DNA of 64,000 nucleotides from NCBI GenBank assembly GCA_022592435.1, contig JABYQS010000021.1, positions 248,001 to 312,000 of the forward strand, written 5' to 3'. The notes beneath the pieces were generated by a model. The model searched no databases and was not told where the DNA came from. It was given only the letters and a program-made list of their open reading frames with translations. Both the position numbers and the translations under genes were made by a program. Of the stretch, positions 1 through 10,875 are shown piece by piece (within the stretch, counting starts at the first letter, position 1; every line of letters begins with the position of its first letter). The stretch comes from Cerioporus squamosus (Eukaryota > Basidiomycota > Agaricomycetes > Polyporales > Polyporaceae).

Positions 1-363
1 ATTGGCATAGATATTCGAGTGGCGAACGATGTAGGTCGCCTTGGACACAGTGCAGCCGTCCGGAGGGGATGGGTCGAGGTTTACGCCGGGAGAGTCGAAG
101 TAGGGGGAAATGCCAGCCAGATGCTCGAGAACGTTGAACTGATACCCTCCCGGTCCCTCGATAATCTGCCTTTTGTCTGCAGGGCGGGGTTCATCAGGTC
201 GGCGTAACGGGGCACAAAACACAAAACACTCACGATGTGGTATACGCACTCCTCCAACAACGCTCGGCTCACTCGCCGCACTCTCGACTACCCATGACCT
301 GGGAACGGCAGAGACCTGTCGGACACTCTGGACAAGCGCAAGGGCGTACAAGAGGGACAGCAT
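1..363 (-). CDS. histidine phosphatase superfamily protein, N-terminal part (runs off left edge)
   Basis: Two exons can be joined. The first starts at the ATG at 363-361 and ends at 234; a 57-nt intron (GTGAGT...CTGCAG, 233-177) follows; the second runs to the window edge. The frame is kept across the junction (phase 1). The first 19 residues look like a signal peptide (MLSLLYALALVQSV...VSA). Downstream the chain reads YQFNVLEHLAGISPYF and then ATYIVRHSNIYAN, which resembles the start of fungal histidine acid phosphatase/phytase-like secreted proteins: a conserved 'LEHL...SPYF' segment, then the arginine-histidine pair that carries the phosphorylated histidine. Classical members have RHG at this point; here it is RHS. 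Only about 100 residues are visible, so substrate and the second catalytic HD/HAE motif cannot be judged. Probably an extracellular or cell-wall phosphatase-like protein. Confidence 0.72.
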   Translation of the reverse strand, partial: MLSLLYALALVQSVRQVSAVPRSWVVESAASEPSVVGGVRIPHRECFVFCAPLRRPDEPRPADKRQIIEGPGGYQFNVLEHLAGISPYFDSPGVNLDPSPPDGCTVSKATYIVRHSNIYAN

Positions 364-980
364 CGCGTGTAGGCGTGGGGTAAGAAGTGGGGGCTCTTGC
401 ACCCTGGAGAAGAGGGAACACGGACGACTGGTCAGGGGGTGCAAGGTTATAAGGCATTGAACTGAATTGAGGTCATGATATCACTTACCCCAAGGAGATG
501 ATGCCCCTTAGTCCAGACTCCAACTTCGCATGCAGGCGGAACACAGGCGTTGTGGAGCTGGCGTCGTCGCGGCAACCAGCATGCTCGGACTTCGCGAACT
601 CACCGGGGCTAACCACGAGGATGAGGGGACGTGCGCGCAGAGAGAGGGAGCCTTCGTGTTTTCATACTGCAGACTGGCATGAGGAGGCAACGGCTAGCAC
701 ACATAGCAGAGACAGCAGAGCAGCGAGACAACTTCCGCACTGCGCGATGACGCTTCGGCTACCGGGATAAGCGCCTGGCGCCACCAGCCGCTGCCACAGC
801 CTGACGCGGTCACCTGACCGTTCCCGTAGTCGTCGCAAGGCTGGTCCGTGCGCGGCATGCCTGCCCCTCAAGTTGTCCGACTTCGGGCCTGAGGCAGTAG
901 CACATTCGCCGCACTCGCCACAGATGGTAGTAGATAATATGCCACAGCGATTCTGTGGCGGCTCTCTGCCTGCATCCATC
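364..980. other. intergenic, no supported gene
   Basis: Upstream region of the histidine phosphatase gene and of paralog A. Open frames exist on both strands (for example about 105 codons on the minus strand, 979-662), but they show neither a recognisable motif nor usable splice sites. I see no repeat or RNA gene. Confidence 0.4.
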
Positions 981-999
981 TCCAGCTCGAACTCAACGC

Positions 1000-2129
1000 G
1001 ATCCTACTGATGCGAAGTTGGTCCAACTCCTAGCAACGTCCTTATTCGAGCTCATGTTGGTCTTCTATGCAGACAACAGTCTTATCCCCTCTCCCTCCAC
1101 CCGTGCAAAACGCATATACGTGGGAGACGGCAAGAAGACATCTCTTCAGGAACAGATGGGCATGTCGGCGTGCCGCGACATACTCTCAGAGATACTGGTA
1201 CGTCGTTCATGGCCTTCAACGACACTAGTCACTGCTCATACTTTTCGGATTTGCTATGCAAGCGGGTTATAAGAAAGAGCTGTACAAGCTACGGGGTAGT
1301 CTTGAATCTGGCATATCGACGACAGAACCCGACAGTACTGCGTGCAGTTATTCAAGATGTGAGCGACACCCCGATGAGCACGATGACAACTGACCACATC
1401 ACGCACAGGTCCTTGCGAAGGTACCTGTCCTCCGGGAATATGAAGACGGCTGGCCGATTGAGTCCTACCTGGCCCGAGAGCTCAAGTCTCACCGCCCTAA
1501 CCCTGCGAAGCGACGAAATCTGGGTCTTCGTGACGTTACTGAACGACACCGGAGCAAGGTATACAATACTTTGCTGACCCGTTATTGGTACACTCATCAC
1601 AATGATAGACCCCATTCATCACAAGTCACGGCAAGCAGACGAAATGCAGCCGCCGCCCCCGTTGGCCGCGAACCGCAACTTCCGTGGCTAAGCCAAATTG
1701 GAGAGTAACCCGTGTCCCTTCCCGCAGTGAGTCCCCGAGCACCGTCGCTCGGGACGAGAGCGATGTTGAGAGACAGCTGGGGCCCGCTCCGTCGATTCGT
1801 ATGGCAAGTGTTACATATTGCATACTGACGCTCAGTAGCTAATCGGTCAGGGACAGATAACGCCTCCCCCCTCTATCGAGCCGATGCCTTCGACACCGTC
1901 GTACTCCGAGCCCATCTTCAACATCCTACTCTCTGCGCTGGTTCCGCCCGCGGACGGACAGCGGTTGGCGGAACTACTGGCATCCAAGGGCATCAAGGAC
2001 CTTGCGTACATGAGAGTGCTGGCGCGCATGTCCACTCGAGATAGCTGGCTCGAAGAGCTCGTGCGGGAGGGGAAGATCACGGAGATTCAGATGCGTGTTC
2101 TGCAAGAGATTCTGGAACGGCAGAGGTGA
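1000..2129 (+). CDS. paralog A of a small unknown Agaricomycete family (GDG...MG / YEDGWP / SRDSWLEE motifs)
   Basis: This gene matches three others on the minus strand (22.9-27.5 kb) block for block. The blocks in order are: IYVGDGKKTSLQEQMGM followed by a splice donor after ACRDILSEIL (about 1198); VIRKSCTSYG...LRAVIQD (donor at about 1366); VPVLREYEDGWPIESYLARE (acceptor at about 1409); a low-complexity linker; and a C-terminal domain ending near LAYMRVLARMSTRDSWLEEL and ITEIQMRVLQEILERQR, stop at 2129. At least five exons with short introns. I do not know the function; no catalytic or membrane signature is visible, and the helical C-terminal domain could bind a partner. The N-terminus is uncertain: the aligned start position has no in-frame ATG (an ATG at 1011 is out of frame), so an extra exon, a base error or decay are all possible. 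Confidence 0.6.
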
Positions 2130-2443
2130 TGCAGACGGTGCGTCGTCGCGTTTGACACTGTGAGCGTTGATCATCGATGTTATCTGAGTGGTACAGGCAT
2201 GCCTTAGTTGGTGCATCTGTAATAAGAGCGATGGAACCAGGGCGGGAAGGCAATGATATCGATAAAACGAGTCTGTCTCGACTACCAAGGAAGACCCAGT
2301 AGTAGTACTAGGAGTCTCGGAGGTAGTCATGCAATTGCGTACGGTAGCGACACCCAGGTACGTACTTGTAAGGTGCCCAAGCAGTCGGGTTCTGGAAATG
2401 GGAGCACTGGAGCGTGAGCATGCTGCATATATCAGTACGCCAC

Positions 2444-3556
2444 TCAAGCCGAAAGGGAATCCCCGAAGTAACAGAGGGGAATGAGCTGGAGACTCGTCTT
2501 CGCCGTGTACTTCCTGGACCGCAAGACCTCCCGGTAGACATCATCATCCTGCCCGTCGGGCAGCGGCCTCCACTCCCAGCTCGTCTTCCCCGACTTCGTT
2601 CCCCTCACACGATGCAGCTTCCCCAGCTTGACAGCGTTGTTATCCGCAGCATCGCGCTGCCGCACCACACCCGTATTGACGCACCCCACAAAGAACTCCA
2701 GCAGATCGGAAAGCGCGTCCTTCGTCTCCTGAAGCGCAAGCTTCTCCGGGTTGCGCGCCGCCCATATCGGACGCAGCACCATCTCGACCGTGACCCCGCA
2801 GCGATTGACCATGACGAGGCACCCGATGTACCGCGCGCCGTACTCCTTCTTGTGGTCCGCGTCGAGCTTCTTCCACGTCGGCCGCATGCGCTCCCACTCG
2901 AGGCGGAGTTCCTCGTGCTCCTGCACCAGCGCGTCGGCAGGCGTGACCTCCCAGTGCGAAAGGTACCACGAGTTCGCAGGGTTCTGCTGCACATCGCCCG
3001 GCTTGATGGGGGAGAAGTGGCACTGTATCAGGAGCTCGCCGCGCCGCAGAAGGTCGAGGTTGCGCGGGGTGTGTGCGAGGCGCTGCGCGACCTGGAGGAA
3101 CTCCACCAGGGTCAGCTGGTGGCACTCGTAGAACTTGCCCCAGTCGGCGGTAACGGACATCGGGGACGGAAACTCGCCCGCGCGGCTCCGACTCGTCGGG
3201 AGGGGAGGGGGCGAGCGAGGTCCCGTGGGCGCGCTCATGACTTCAGGGCCTCTATGAGCTCGACCATCTTCGCATCGGACTTCATGTTGCCTGAACGGCA
3301 CCACTGCCTAGCAGGATATCCGTGTCAGTACGGCATGCCTGTGTGGAGAAGGCTGAGGGAGTTTCGTGGAGGACTCACTTGTGTTCAGGCCAGGCAGCTC
3401 TCTGGCAGTCTTTGCTGCAAAACATCGCGAGCGCACAGCCGGTGCACTTCCTGAGGGGCCTATCTGCAGTGCGCCGCCCTTCGCATCGCAGTGGCCGCAG
3501 TGGGTCTTGGATCCGTAGAAACGGTGCTCGACGGGCGATATGAAGTCGATTGGCAT
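2444..3556 (-). pseudogene. MYND zinc-finger protein, frame broken (pseudogene or base errors)
   Basis: Minus-strand gene starting at ATG 3556 (MPIDFISPVEHRFYGSKTHC). The MYND zinc finger is split over two frames. The first cysteine pair (THCGHC) is in one frame; the second half (RKCTGCALAMFCSKDCQ, then WPEHK) is in the next, a shift that one missing base in the GGGG run at 3455-3458 would explain. An intron (GTGAGT, from 3377) then joins to QWC, giving the last finger cysteine. A second frame change is needed near 3240, after which a long exon gives the usual C-terminal half of fungal MYND proteins (FYECHQLTLVEFLQVAQRLA ... CYFGDSLSA), stop at 2444. MYND fingers bind proline-rich peptides and are very common in Agaricomycetes. 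Two frame breaks in one gene favour a pseudogene, but other genes in this window show the same kind of one-base error. Confidence 0.66.
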
Positions 3557-4216
3557 CGTAGAAGCTAACACCACTGATGATCAGCACGGTGGTTATCCCA
3601 AGCTCCCGCGAAATTCGAACGTACTCACTAGTCTCACAATAATCGGTGAATGAGAGTTCGAGAGGAAGGTGGTAGTAGTATAAAACTTTGCGCAGACTGT
3701 CTTTGATGAACTGAAAGAACAATACATGCGCAAGGGCCTGTTCGGGTCGCGAAGATGTCGGAAATTAGATTACTTGAGAGATTGCCAGCTGAGCGTTTCA
3801 CTTACCTCTTTGAGTCGAGTGCGGAGCAAGTCCGGAGTCTATCTCCGTTCTGCTTTAGTGCCATCAATAGTCCAACTTGAAGTCTTTGCTCGGTGGCGTA
3901 ACTCTGCATACTGCACGCTTGTACTGTGAAGGTAAGTAAGACCAAGGTGCGTTTGCTACTCCAGAGACTTTGAGGTGAAGTGCTCGAGCTTTACATAGCA
4001 GACTCTTCCAACGACACCGACTGTCTTTGTTACACCGTTAGTCGCGATGAAGGCCATCCCACTTTGTCTCTCGAGCGTCCCAAGAGCACTATATAGGCCA
4101 CTATGTGGACTCGAATACATCCTCCTCCAACCATCCTACGTCCCTGACGCGCCACGCGTCCTTGACACAGCAAACAACTCGGTTCAGCGAGCAACGCGCC
4201 CCTCCGAATCCCTACC
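3557..4216. other. divergent intergenic region
   Basis: Between the MYND gene (leftward) and the BTB gene (rightward); it must hold both promoters. A TATA-like ACTATATAGG stands at about 4089-4098, some 120 bp before the BTB start codon. No coding signal seen. Confidence 0.4.
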
Positions 4217-5271
4217 ATGAACGCCACAGCAGGTCTCCAGTACTGGCAGTGGGACACCGTGTTTGCGTTCCCCGACGGGAACGCCATCATCGTTGCCCTC
4301 AACGTCTTCTTCCAGATACACCAGAGCGTGCTGGCGCTCCACTGCCCCGCCCTTGCTGCTCAACTCGCCAGATCGGCTGAGACCATGCACGGACGTCCCG
4401 TCCTTCGTGTCGCCGACACACCTAACGACATTCGGGCGATCCTTCATGTGGTGTATGGGATGGAGTGAGTGATGGCATACTCAACGCCTTCACTGCAGTC
4501 TTCTGACCACATCTATGGTGATGCAGCAAGCACAGTCGCTCCGCCCCCGAGCCCATCTCCATCCTCTTCGGGTGGCTGCGCGTAGGCACCAAGTACGACA
4601 TGAAGAAGCTCGTCGCCCGTGCCATCGACGAGCTCAACCCGCTCTTCCCCGCCAAGTTGTCGCAATGGGACAAGCGCCACGGCCCCGAGTCCCGCCACGG
4701 CTTCAGGGATAAGGACGCGATCGAGGCCCTCAACCTCTTCCAGCAGACCGGCCGGTTCTCCCTGATCCCGGCCGCCGTGTATCGGTGCTGCCAGCTCGAC
4801 CCCGCTGTGGTCCAGAACGGCACCACGCGCGCAGACGGGACGCCCGAATGGCTCTCGCCCGCGAACCTCGCGCTTATCGCGCGCGCGAAGGAGCTCCTCA
4901 AGGAGCAGGGCGCAGAGATGATCGAGGAGTGCGAGGAGGAGTTCGAGCAGTCCGGAGGGTGCGCCTTCGCGTGGGCGCTGTCCGACCCCTGCATCGAGGT
5001 GATGCACGATCTCAAGCACACGGCGGACGATGGGAAGAAGGCCTGGAGCGGCGGAGACCCGCTTGACCACAGGTTCCTGGACTACATCCACGAGCAGAGG
5101 GACACGGGCCCGGGCGGGTACGAGTCGCGCGGGGAGTTCGCGGACTGTATGGGCGCATGCGCTGTGTGTATCAGACAAGCGCGGCAGGCGGTCGCGGGTG
5201 CGCGTGCACGCGTGTGGGCCGACCTTCCGGCGATTGCAGGCGTCGAGGACAAGGTCGGTCATTGGGCGTAA
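4217..5271 (+). CDS. BTB/POZ domain protein
   Basis: Two exons. The first (4217-4464) starts MNATAGLQYWQWDTVFAFPD and shows a BTB/POZ core: DTVFAFPDGN, then FFQIHQSVLALHCPALAAQL (the 'F.VHRSVLS..S..F' helix), then the acidic/hydrophobic stretch up to ILHVVYGM. A 62-nt intron (GTGAGT...TGCAG, 4465-4526) follows and the frame resumes as DKHSRSAPEPISILFGWLRV. The rest (about 220 residues) is the helical extension usual in Agaricomycete BTB proteins, with repeated segments around FSLIPAAVYRCCQLDP and a cluster of cysteines near the end. BTB domains dimerise and, in fungi, may serve as CUL3 ubiquitin-ligase adaptors, but these lineage-expanded copies have no known targets. The start is the first ATG in frame with the core. 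About 330 residues, intact. Confidence 0.82.
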
Positions 5272-5617
5272 GTATGTTGATGAGAGTTGATGCAGGGGCC
5301 GCATCTGTATCTTATATGACTTTTTCCCTGTCTTTCTCAGCAGTACATTGTGCATCGCTACTTGGATAGGACTCATCGTGTGAAGCTGTTAGCCATTTGT
5401 ACGCGCATGTCCAGACGGTCTTCATTCGTAGTGGCGTGTATCATCAAATTCGTCAACAATCCAGGATATGATTTACATGGTCAGGTACGATACAGGTATA
5501 CATGTCTGAGTGCGGTCCGAGTCCGAGTCCGAAGAGTCCGTTCGACTGACTTCACTTCAACTATACATCGGGTGCAAGAAGGTCGAGTATGCTCGTCATA
5601 AGGCGTAAGGCCCCCGC
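5272..5617. other. convergent intergenic region
   Basis: 3' ends of two converging genes. It holds a short tandem GTCCGA repeat at about 5517-5535. Nothing else seen. Confidence 0.4.
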
Positions 5618-6194
5618 CTAGTAGGGCTTCGTGTGTGCCTGGGGAGGCTAAAGGAAAGTAAGTTACCAGCCCTGGAGGTGCGCAACGTACACTTACCGCC
5701 ATAAATCCGCCGGGCTGAGGAGCACTCGGGGGCGCTCCCGCGGGTGGCTGATATGCCGGCGCCGCGTTCGTGTTCCATCCCGCCCTGTCCAGGGCCGTTG
5801 GCGTAGCCTGTCTCCTGTGCGCCCGGACCGTTGTTATACTGCTTGCCCGCCCCACCGAGCCCGCCAAATCGTCCTCCGCCAAACCGTCCCCCACCGCCGA
5901 AGAGACCTGGGGCGGGTTGTCCGGGGCCTATGTTGTTGCGGGCGCGGCGACGGCGGAAGAGCATGCAGCAGCAGAGGCAGAAGAGCAGTCCGAGGACCAC
6001 GCAGCCTGTTTCCGATGTCAGTCAGCAAGTCTGGGGATACCTCGGCGAGAGCTTGAGCTGTGGAGACGAAGCGCACCTATGACAATGCCTGCGATGGCCC
6101 CTCCCGCGATCCTTCTCGTGCGGCTGGTTCGCCTCTGCGCAGCGACGGAGCTGGCGAGGGAGAGCGCGACGGCGGTGATGGCGAGGACAGACAT
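5618..6194 (-). CDS. small single-pass membrane protein with Gly/Pro/Tyr-rich tail
   Basis: Exon 1 (from ATG 6194) gives a signal peptide (MSVLAITAVALSLASSVAAQ), a basic stretch (RRTSRTRR) and IAGGAIAGIVI. An intron (GTGCGC...ACAG) joins to a transmembrane segment, VVLGLLFCLCCCMLF, followed by RRRR. The tail is rich in Gly, Asn, Gln, Pro and Tyr (GLFGGGGRFGGGRFGG..., then YQPPAG, PQPGGFMA). A last intron (GTAAGT...TTTAG) leads to a short exon ending HTKPY. About 150 residues in all. The tail needs one base removed at the run CCC 5779-5781 to keep the frame; after that correction it matches the tail of the neighbouring gene at 6608-7297. The layout (short outside, one membrane pass, basic stop, proline/tyrosine-rich inside) suggests a plasma-membrane or endomembrane adaptor, but no function is known. 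Confidence 0.66.
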
Positions 6195-6607
6195 GCTGCT
6201 GTACGAGATATGATGAGGGGAAGGGACGACGAAGATGCTCGTCTCCCAAGCTGGAGCACGTTCCTTATGAGCTTGCCATGCATGGGGCCTTGGCCCGAGA
6301 ATTTGGCAGGCCCCTGCAAGAGGTACGCCATCGGCCCCATATGCCTGGAGCCAGCGTTCGCCAAGGTACGAAGCCAAACCGCCATACGCAGCAAGCGCCG
6401 GGAGGAGGTGCAGGGAGGGGTGTGTCTGACGTCATGCGTCGCGGCAATGTAAGTGACCCGCGTCACAGCCTCGCGCGGCCGAGGGCGCAGGCCAGCTCCG
6501 TGCCGCATCCGCCTTGGCTCGGAGCTGGCCATATGTAAGGTCAGCATGCCTCGCTCTTGTCTACTTTCCTCCTCACTCCGCATTCACGACCCCCGTTCAC
6601 GACTGTC
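6195..6607. promoter_or_regulatory. shared upstream region of a divergent paralog pair
   Basis: About 410 bp separate the start codons of two related membrane-protein genes that are transcribed away from each other. Any common control of the pair would lie here. I see no diagnostic element; it contains several CATATG and GCATGC palindromes. Confidence 0.35.
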
Positions 6608-7297
6608 ATGACTCTAACATCACCGAACTCCTCTGCGACGACGCTCAACCGGCGGGCATTCGTCGTGCTGTCGCTCGCTGCGTATGCGAGCGCACAGTAT
6701 TATGATCCATACTACGACAACAACGGCAATACGCCGGGACGGGTGATAGCTGGGATCGTAGTAGGTGCGTGCTGCGCTCTTTGGCACTCGAGGTTTTTCC
6801 TGACAGCGACATGCGCATACAGCCATCTGCATCGCGATCCTCTTCCTCATCTGCTTTGCACTCATGTTCCGCCGGCGCAGGCGTGGTCTGACCTGTTCTC
6901 CCGAGCTATGCTGGGGGAAACTTCCTCGGGTCGAACACCCACGCCCCCACGCAGAACCAGAACCAGGGGCCGTACGCCGCATACCCCATGTCCAACCAGC
7001 AGGCGTGGGGAGGCTATCAGGCGCCCCCTGGCCTCCTCCGCAGGGCGAGAATCCCCCGCCACCGCCGTATCCTGGGAAGCCGCAGCCCTACGACGGCGAG
7101 GTCAACAGCGGATACGGATATCCTACGTCTCCTCATCAGGAGGCCCCGAAGCCTGGCGGGTTTGTCGCCCCGCAGACACAGACCCCTAGCTCTCCCGCTC
7201 CGGCCCACGTAAACGCGAATGTGAGTTTCCTGGTTCTTCGGTGATGGTAGTGGCTTAACGTCTCTCTGCGCAGTCGCCTTGGTTCCGAAGCTCCTGA
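6608..7297 (+). CDS. small single-pass membrane protein, paralog of the gene at 5618-6194
   Basis: Exon 1 starts at ATG 6608; after a short polar lead it has a signal peptide (RRAFVVLSLAAYASAQ), then YYDPYYDNNGNTPGRVIAGIVV. The intron (GTGCGT...ATACAG) joins in phase to AICIAILFLICFALMFRRRRR, a membrane segment with basic stop. The tail carries SNQQAWGGYQAPP and then WPPPQGENPPPPPYPGKP, ending ...VNAN, a 53-nt intron and SPWFRSS, stop at 7297. Introns sit at the same places as in the divergent neighbour, so the two are duplicates. Codon use shows the true tail frame changes twice: one extra base somewhere in 6895-6922 and one missing base in the CCCCC run at 7024-7028. The proline-rich PPPPPYP-type stretches could bind SH3 or WW domains (inference). 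Function unknown. Confidence 0.62.
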
Positions 7298-7596
7298 GCG
7301 TATATTCGGCTTCCTTGTATCATATGGTCAGTGACGTTCTGATATCGTAGTCCCCATATACTCCCCATACACGCCTTACGCGGCCAATAATTGTATGAGC
7401 TTTGCTGCAACCTCTTGCCAGGATGCGTTCTACATCTCGGGCCCGCGCGGACATTTGTGAAGGGTATCCTGTCACGCCGCGGCTTGGGAACCGAACATAC
7501 AGTTCGTTTTCGTCGACGTCTTGTCTGTCGCGCAGCTTGTCTCTTTACCGCTACCATCCTCCCCAGCGACCCATATAGACGTTCACCGCCATCACG

Positions 7597-10350
7597 ATGG
7601 CGGTCTCCTCTCTATACATGTTGGGCTGGATTGTCCTCTTCGCACACGACTTCCTCGACGTCCTCTTCCGCAACTCTACGCGTTACCAGTCTGGCGTGCT
7701 GATGCGGACGATCCTGTCGACCTTGGTCTCGCTCTTCCTGCGCAAGGCCCTGTTGTGGCTGCTCCCGGTACGTTCTCTTTCCTTCCGTCGATTGATGCTC
7801 GTTGCTGACTCGCTCAGGACGACGCAACCACTGTGGTTTTTTGCGTGTTGGTTCTCCATGCAACGGCCCGGCTAGGGTTCAGATTGGTACGCCGCCCCGT
7901 GTTCAGTGACATTTGCGATATGGTCTCTGATGGTGGACTATATGCGGGACTGCCGATGCGCAGGTGGGACGCCTTCTTGCCGCGTCCCTCGACGCTGTCC
8001 GCAGATCATGCGCTTCAATCACCCGTCGTCCGTCGTCGAAAACTCCCACTCCTTCGCGTCCAGCCCCTGCATCTGAACACCATCCTACGAAGCAGGCAAT
8101 CGGCCTCGCTGGCGAGAATATTGCTGTCCTGGACGAGTCGGACGCTGTCCGTCTGGCGCTGCTGGTATGCTCCTGTTACGAGCGTACCACGGCCTATCGC
8201 CGCCGGTGCGAGTCCACTCGCGAAGACAGCCCAAACGCCGCCGATGACGTCGACAACACGACCGGTGGCGCTGCGTCTCGGAGGCGGCGTGAGCTTCTCG
8301 GCTTATTCTATGCGCTCGCGTCATTTCGGCTCTCTCGTTCTGGCTTGGTAGACTCGTTTTCGCTTGTTACGGTTGCGCCAGCCCTTGTTGAGACCAGCGC
8401 GGCGACACTGGAGTGCGACGAGAAGGCGCCGCTTGCTTCAGCAACTTCCGTCCACGATCTGGTCGTCTCCGCGTCGACGCCACAAGGCCTGGACTTTGCC
8501 CTGTCTATGCGCACCACGCACGATACGAACCTCGACATGTCCCTTCCTGAGCCAAACTTGCCGAACCCGTCGCTCCCGGAAGACCCCTTGCCCGCATCTA
8601 TCGAGCTGGATGAGGTTACCCGCGACCGCGACCTCTTCCGCACCCGTGCGTACCAGCTCGCGTTCAAAGTGGACGACCTGCACAACCGACACTCGGAGAC
8701 GCTGTGCGCTTTAGAGCGCTCGGAGGCCGTCATCGAGGAACTCCGCAGCGACAAGAGGAACGCCGTTGTCGCGCTGGTCAGCGTCCTCTTGGCGACGTCC
8801 TCACACGGAATGCAGGATTCTCATACTGGTCCGACCCACATGATCAGCTCGAGCTTGTCTACCATGGCGTTCTCTCCTGTGACAGTTCCTGGTGACCCGA
8901 CTACCTCTCGCTCTCGCTCTGACGCCGAGCCTCCTGCCGACGCCGGTCATCTGCAGGCTAATTCCCACTCGGAGACTACACTGACAGCCGCCATGGACGA
9001 TGTGGTGCTCTACCCGCGCACGCCATCGAGGTGCTTCGACAGTCCTGCTCCGGCGGCCTTGGAGCCAATGATGGAGCCGCTGCTACTCCCGGTCGTTGAC
9101 GTCGCACATTCTCTTGCCTCGCATGGTGACTTGGACGGTTCCTGGAGGAAGCGCGTGTCGCTGGCGACGTGGGCGTCGTCCCCAGCCAAGAGTCAAGCTC
9201 GAGGCCAGGAGGCGTCCACACCTGGACAAGCACCCTCGATCGCGAAGTCGCTGCTCGGGAAGCTATCGTGGCTCCGCAAGAGCGGGCGTAAGCGAGAGGA
9301 CGACCACGACCAGTACGCCGCTGAAGATGAGGCCGAGGTCGAGATCAAGATTGAAGCTGTGACGGCGTTGCGCCCTCTGCCGTCCAGCTGGCTGTCAGCC
9401 ACGTCTAATGCCGGTCTTGACTGCGCCCTGGAGCCTGAACTTGAGGACAGCGCAGACGATGATGGGCAGGCCACTCTCGCGGACAGCGAGGCGGAACAAT
9501 TCGTCAAGGACGGTACCCGGACACAGCACGACTCGGGCAAAGATGGCTCGATTGGCTCCGCGACCCTGCCTCCCTCGGACGACAATCGCAGTCGATCTGG
9601 TTCGCGCAGGCACTCGTGGATGCACCGGGAGACCACCCCTCATTACACCGATTGTGGTGCGTCCGAGTCGGCGGCGTGGCGCCACGGACCTGGCAACCTC
9701 GAGCGATCCAACCCGAGCGGGAGCGCGGGGATAGGGCCCCGGACGCAGCGGTCGACGACGAGCCTGAACAGCCTGAGCTCCGGCCCGGGCCGTGGCTACA
9801 ACGGTATCGGTCGAGCGCGCATGTCGACTGGCCCGCCGCATACGGGGACGTCGAATAACTGGCGGGAGCGCGCAGATGGACTCGAGGAGGCTCTTCCTGG
9901 CAGTGGTGCGCGCGGCAAGACCAAGACCAAGACCGAGCACAGGCCTGGGGGAAGGCGGAGCTTCGGGTTCGGGGCGGGAACGACGAGGGCGGACGAGATG
10001 CGCAGGCAGAACGCGCCGTACTTCCAGGGCTTCCAGGGGCAGGGGCAGGGGCAGCCGTTGCGGCGGTCGCAGAGGTGCGTCGGTCTGCATTCTCTCATGC
10101 TTGTGTGGTTTGGCTGATTGACTTGTTCCGACGGCCTTGTAGCACGATTGGATGCGAGGTGCGCTCGTCGACTGCGACTGCGACTGCTGGACTGGACGGG
10201 GACCTGCGGCGGAGGAGCAGCTTGGCGGAGAAACTGCGGACGGGCGGCGTCGCGTCGACCGTCATGGACAATGTGTGGAACCGTCGGGCGCAGGAGCGTG
10301 CTGCTGCTGCTGCGGAGGGTGGTCAACGCGTACAGGGAGTGGTGGCATAG
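7597..10350 (+). CDS. large unknown protein with N-terminal membrane segments and disordered C-terminal half
   Basis: Four exons that join cleanly. Exon 1 starts at ATG 7597 with hydrophobic stretches (LYMLGWIVLFAHDFLDVLF and ILSTLVSLFLRKALLWLLP). A 50-nt intron (GTACGT...CTCAG) leads to DDATTVVFCVLVLHATARL, a further hydrophobic segment. The next intron (GTACGC...GCGCAG) joins to VGRLLAASLDAVRR and one long exon up to about 10073; a last intron (GTGCGT...TTGTAG) joins to STIGCEVRSS and the stop at 10350. The middle has a likely coiled coil (ELDEVTRDRDLFRTRAYQLA ... ERSEAVIEELRSDKRNAV); the rest is Ser/Pro/Asp/Arg-rich and probably disordered, with GQ repeats near the end. About 850 residues. 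I recognise no domain. A membrane-anchored scaffold is a guess. Confidence 0.7.
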
Positions 10351-10875
10351 GAAGCGTCTCAGAGCAGATGGGACGAGCAGGGGCGGGACCGTCGACCGTT
10401 GTCAGCCTATGGACATTGCTATCGCTTCTGTCGCCCTGTGTCGATGGTTAGTTTGTATCGTTATGTGCCTTCTTCTCTTTGTCGTCAAGCACGCTTGCCA
10501 TGAGATCTCGAGTGAGCGGCGGACTGGAACGGCTCCTGAAGAGACTGGCAGAGGACCGGGTCGATACGCATTATCACTTGACGAATGCTCCGACGTGGGT
10601 ACTCGATGCTGAGATCGGCGCGTCCTCGAAGCTAAGTATGTATGCGTTTGCGTTTGACATGCATGTCCTCACACGTATATAACCGAACACAAGAGAATAC
10701 GCAAATGGTACAGCATGTATGTATGCGTACGTCTGCCTAACGCAATGGCAAGATCACATGTCGGAACACCCGCAAATGTAGATGAGCTTCGTGGCACGCG
10801 CTCATGCCATCACAGGACGGTGGACGACGACAACGTTAATAAGCAAAATCAATCCAGGTCTCTCTGGCCACGACC
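10351..10875. other. convergent intergenic region
   Basis: Between the stops of two converging genes. Short open frames on the plus strand have no codon bias. Nothing supported. Confidence 0.4.
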
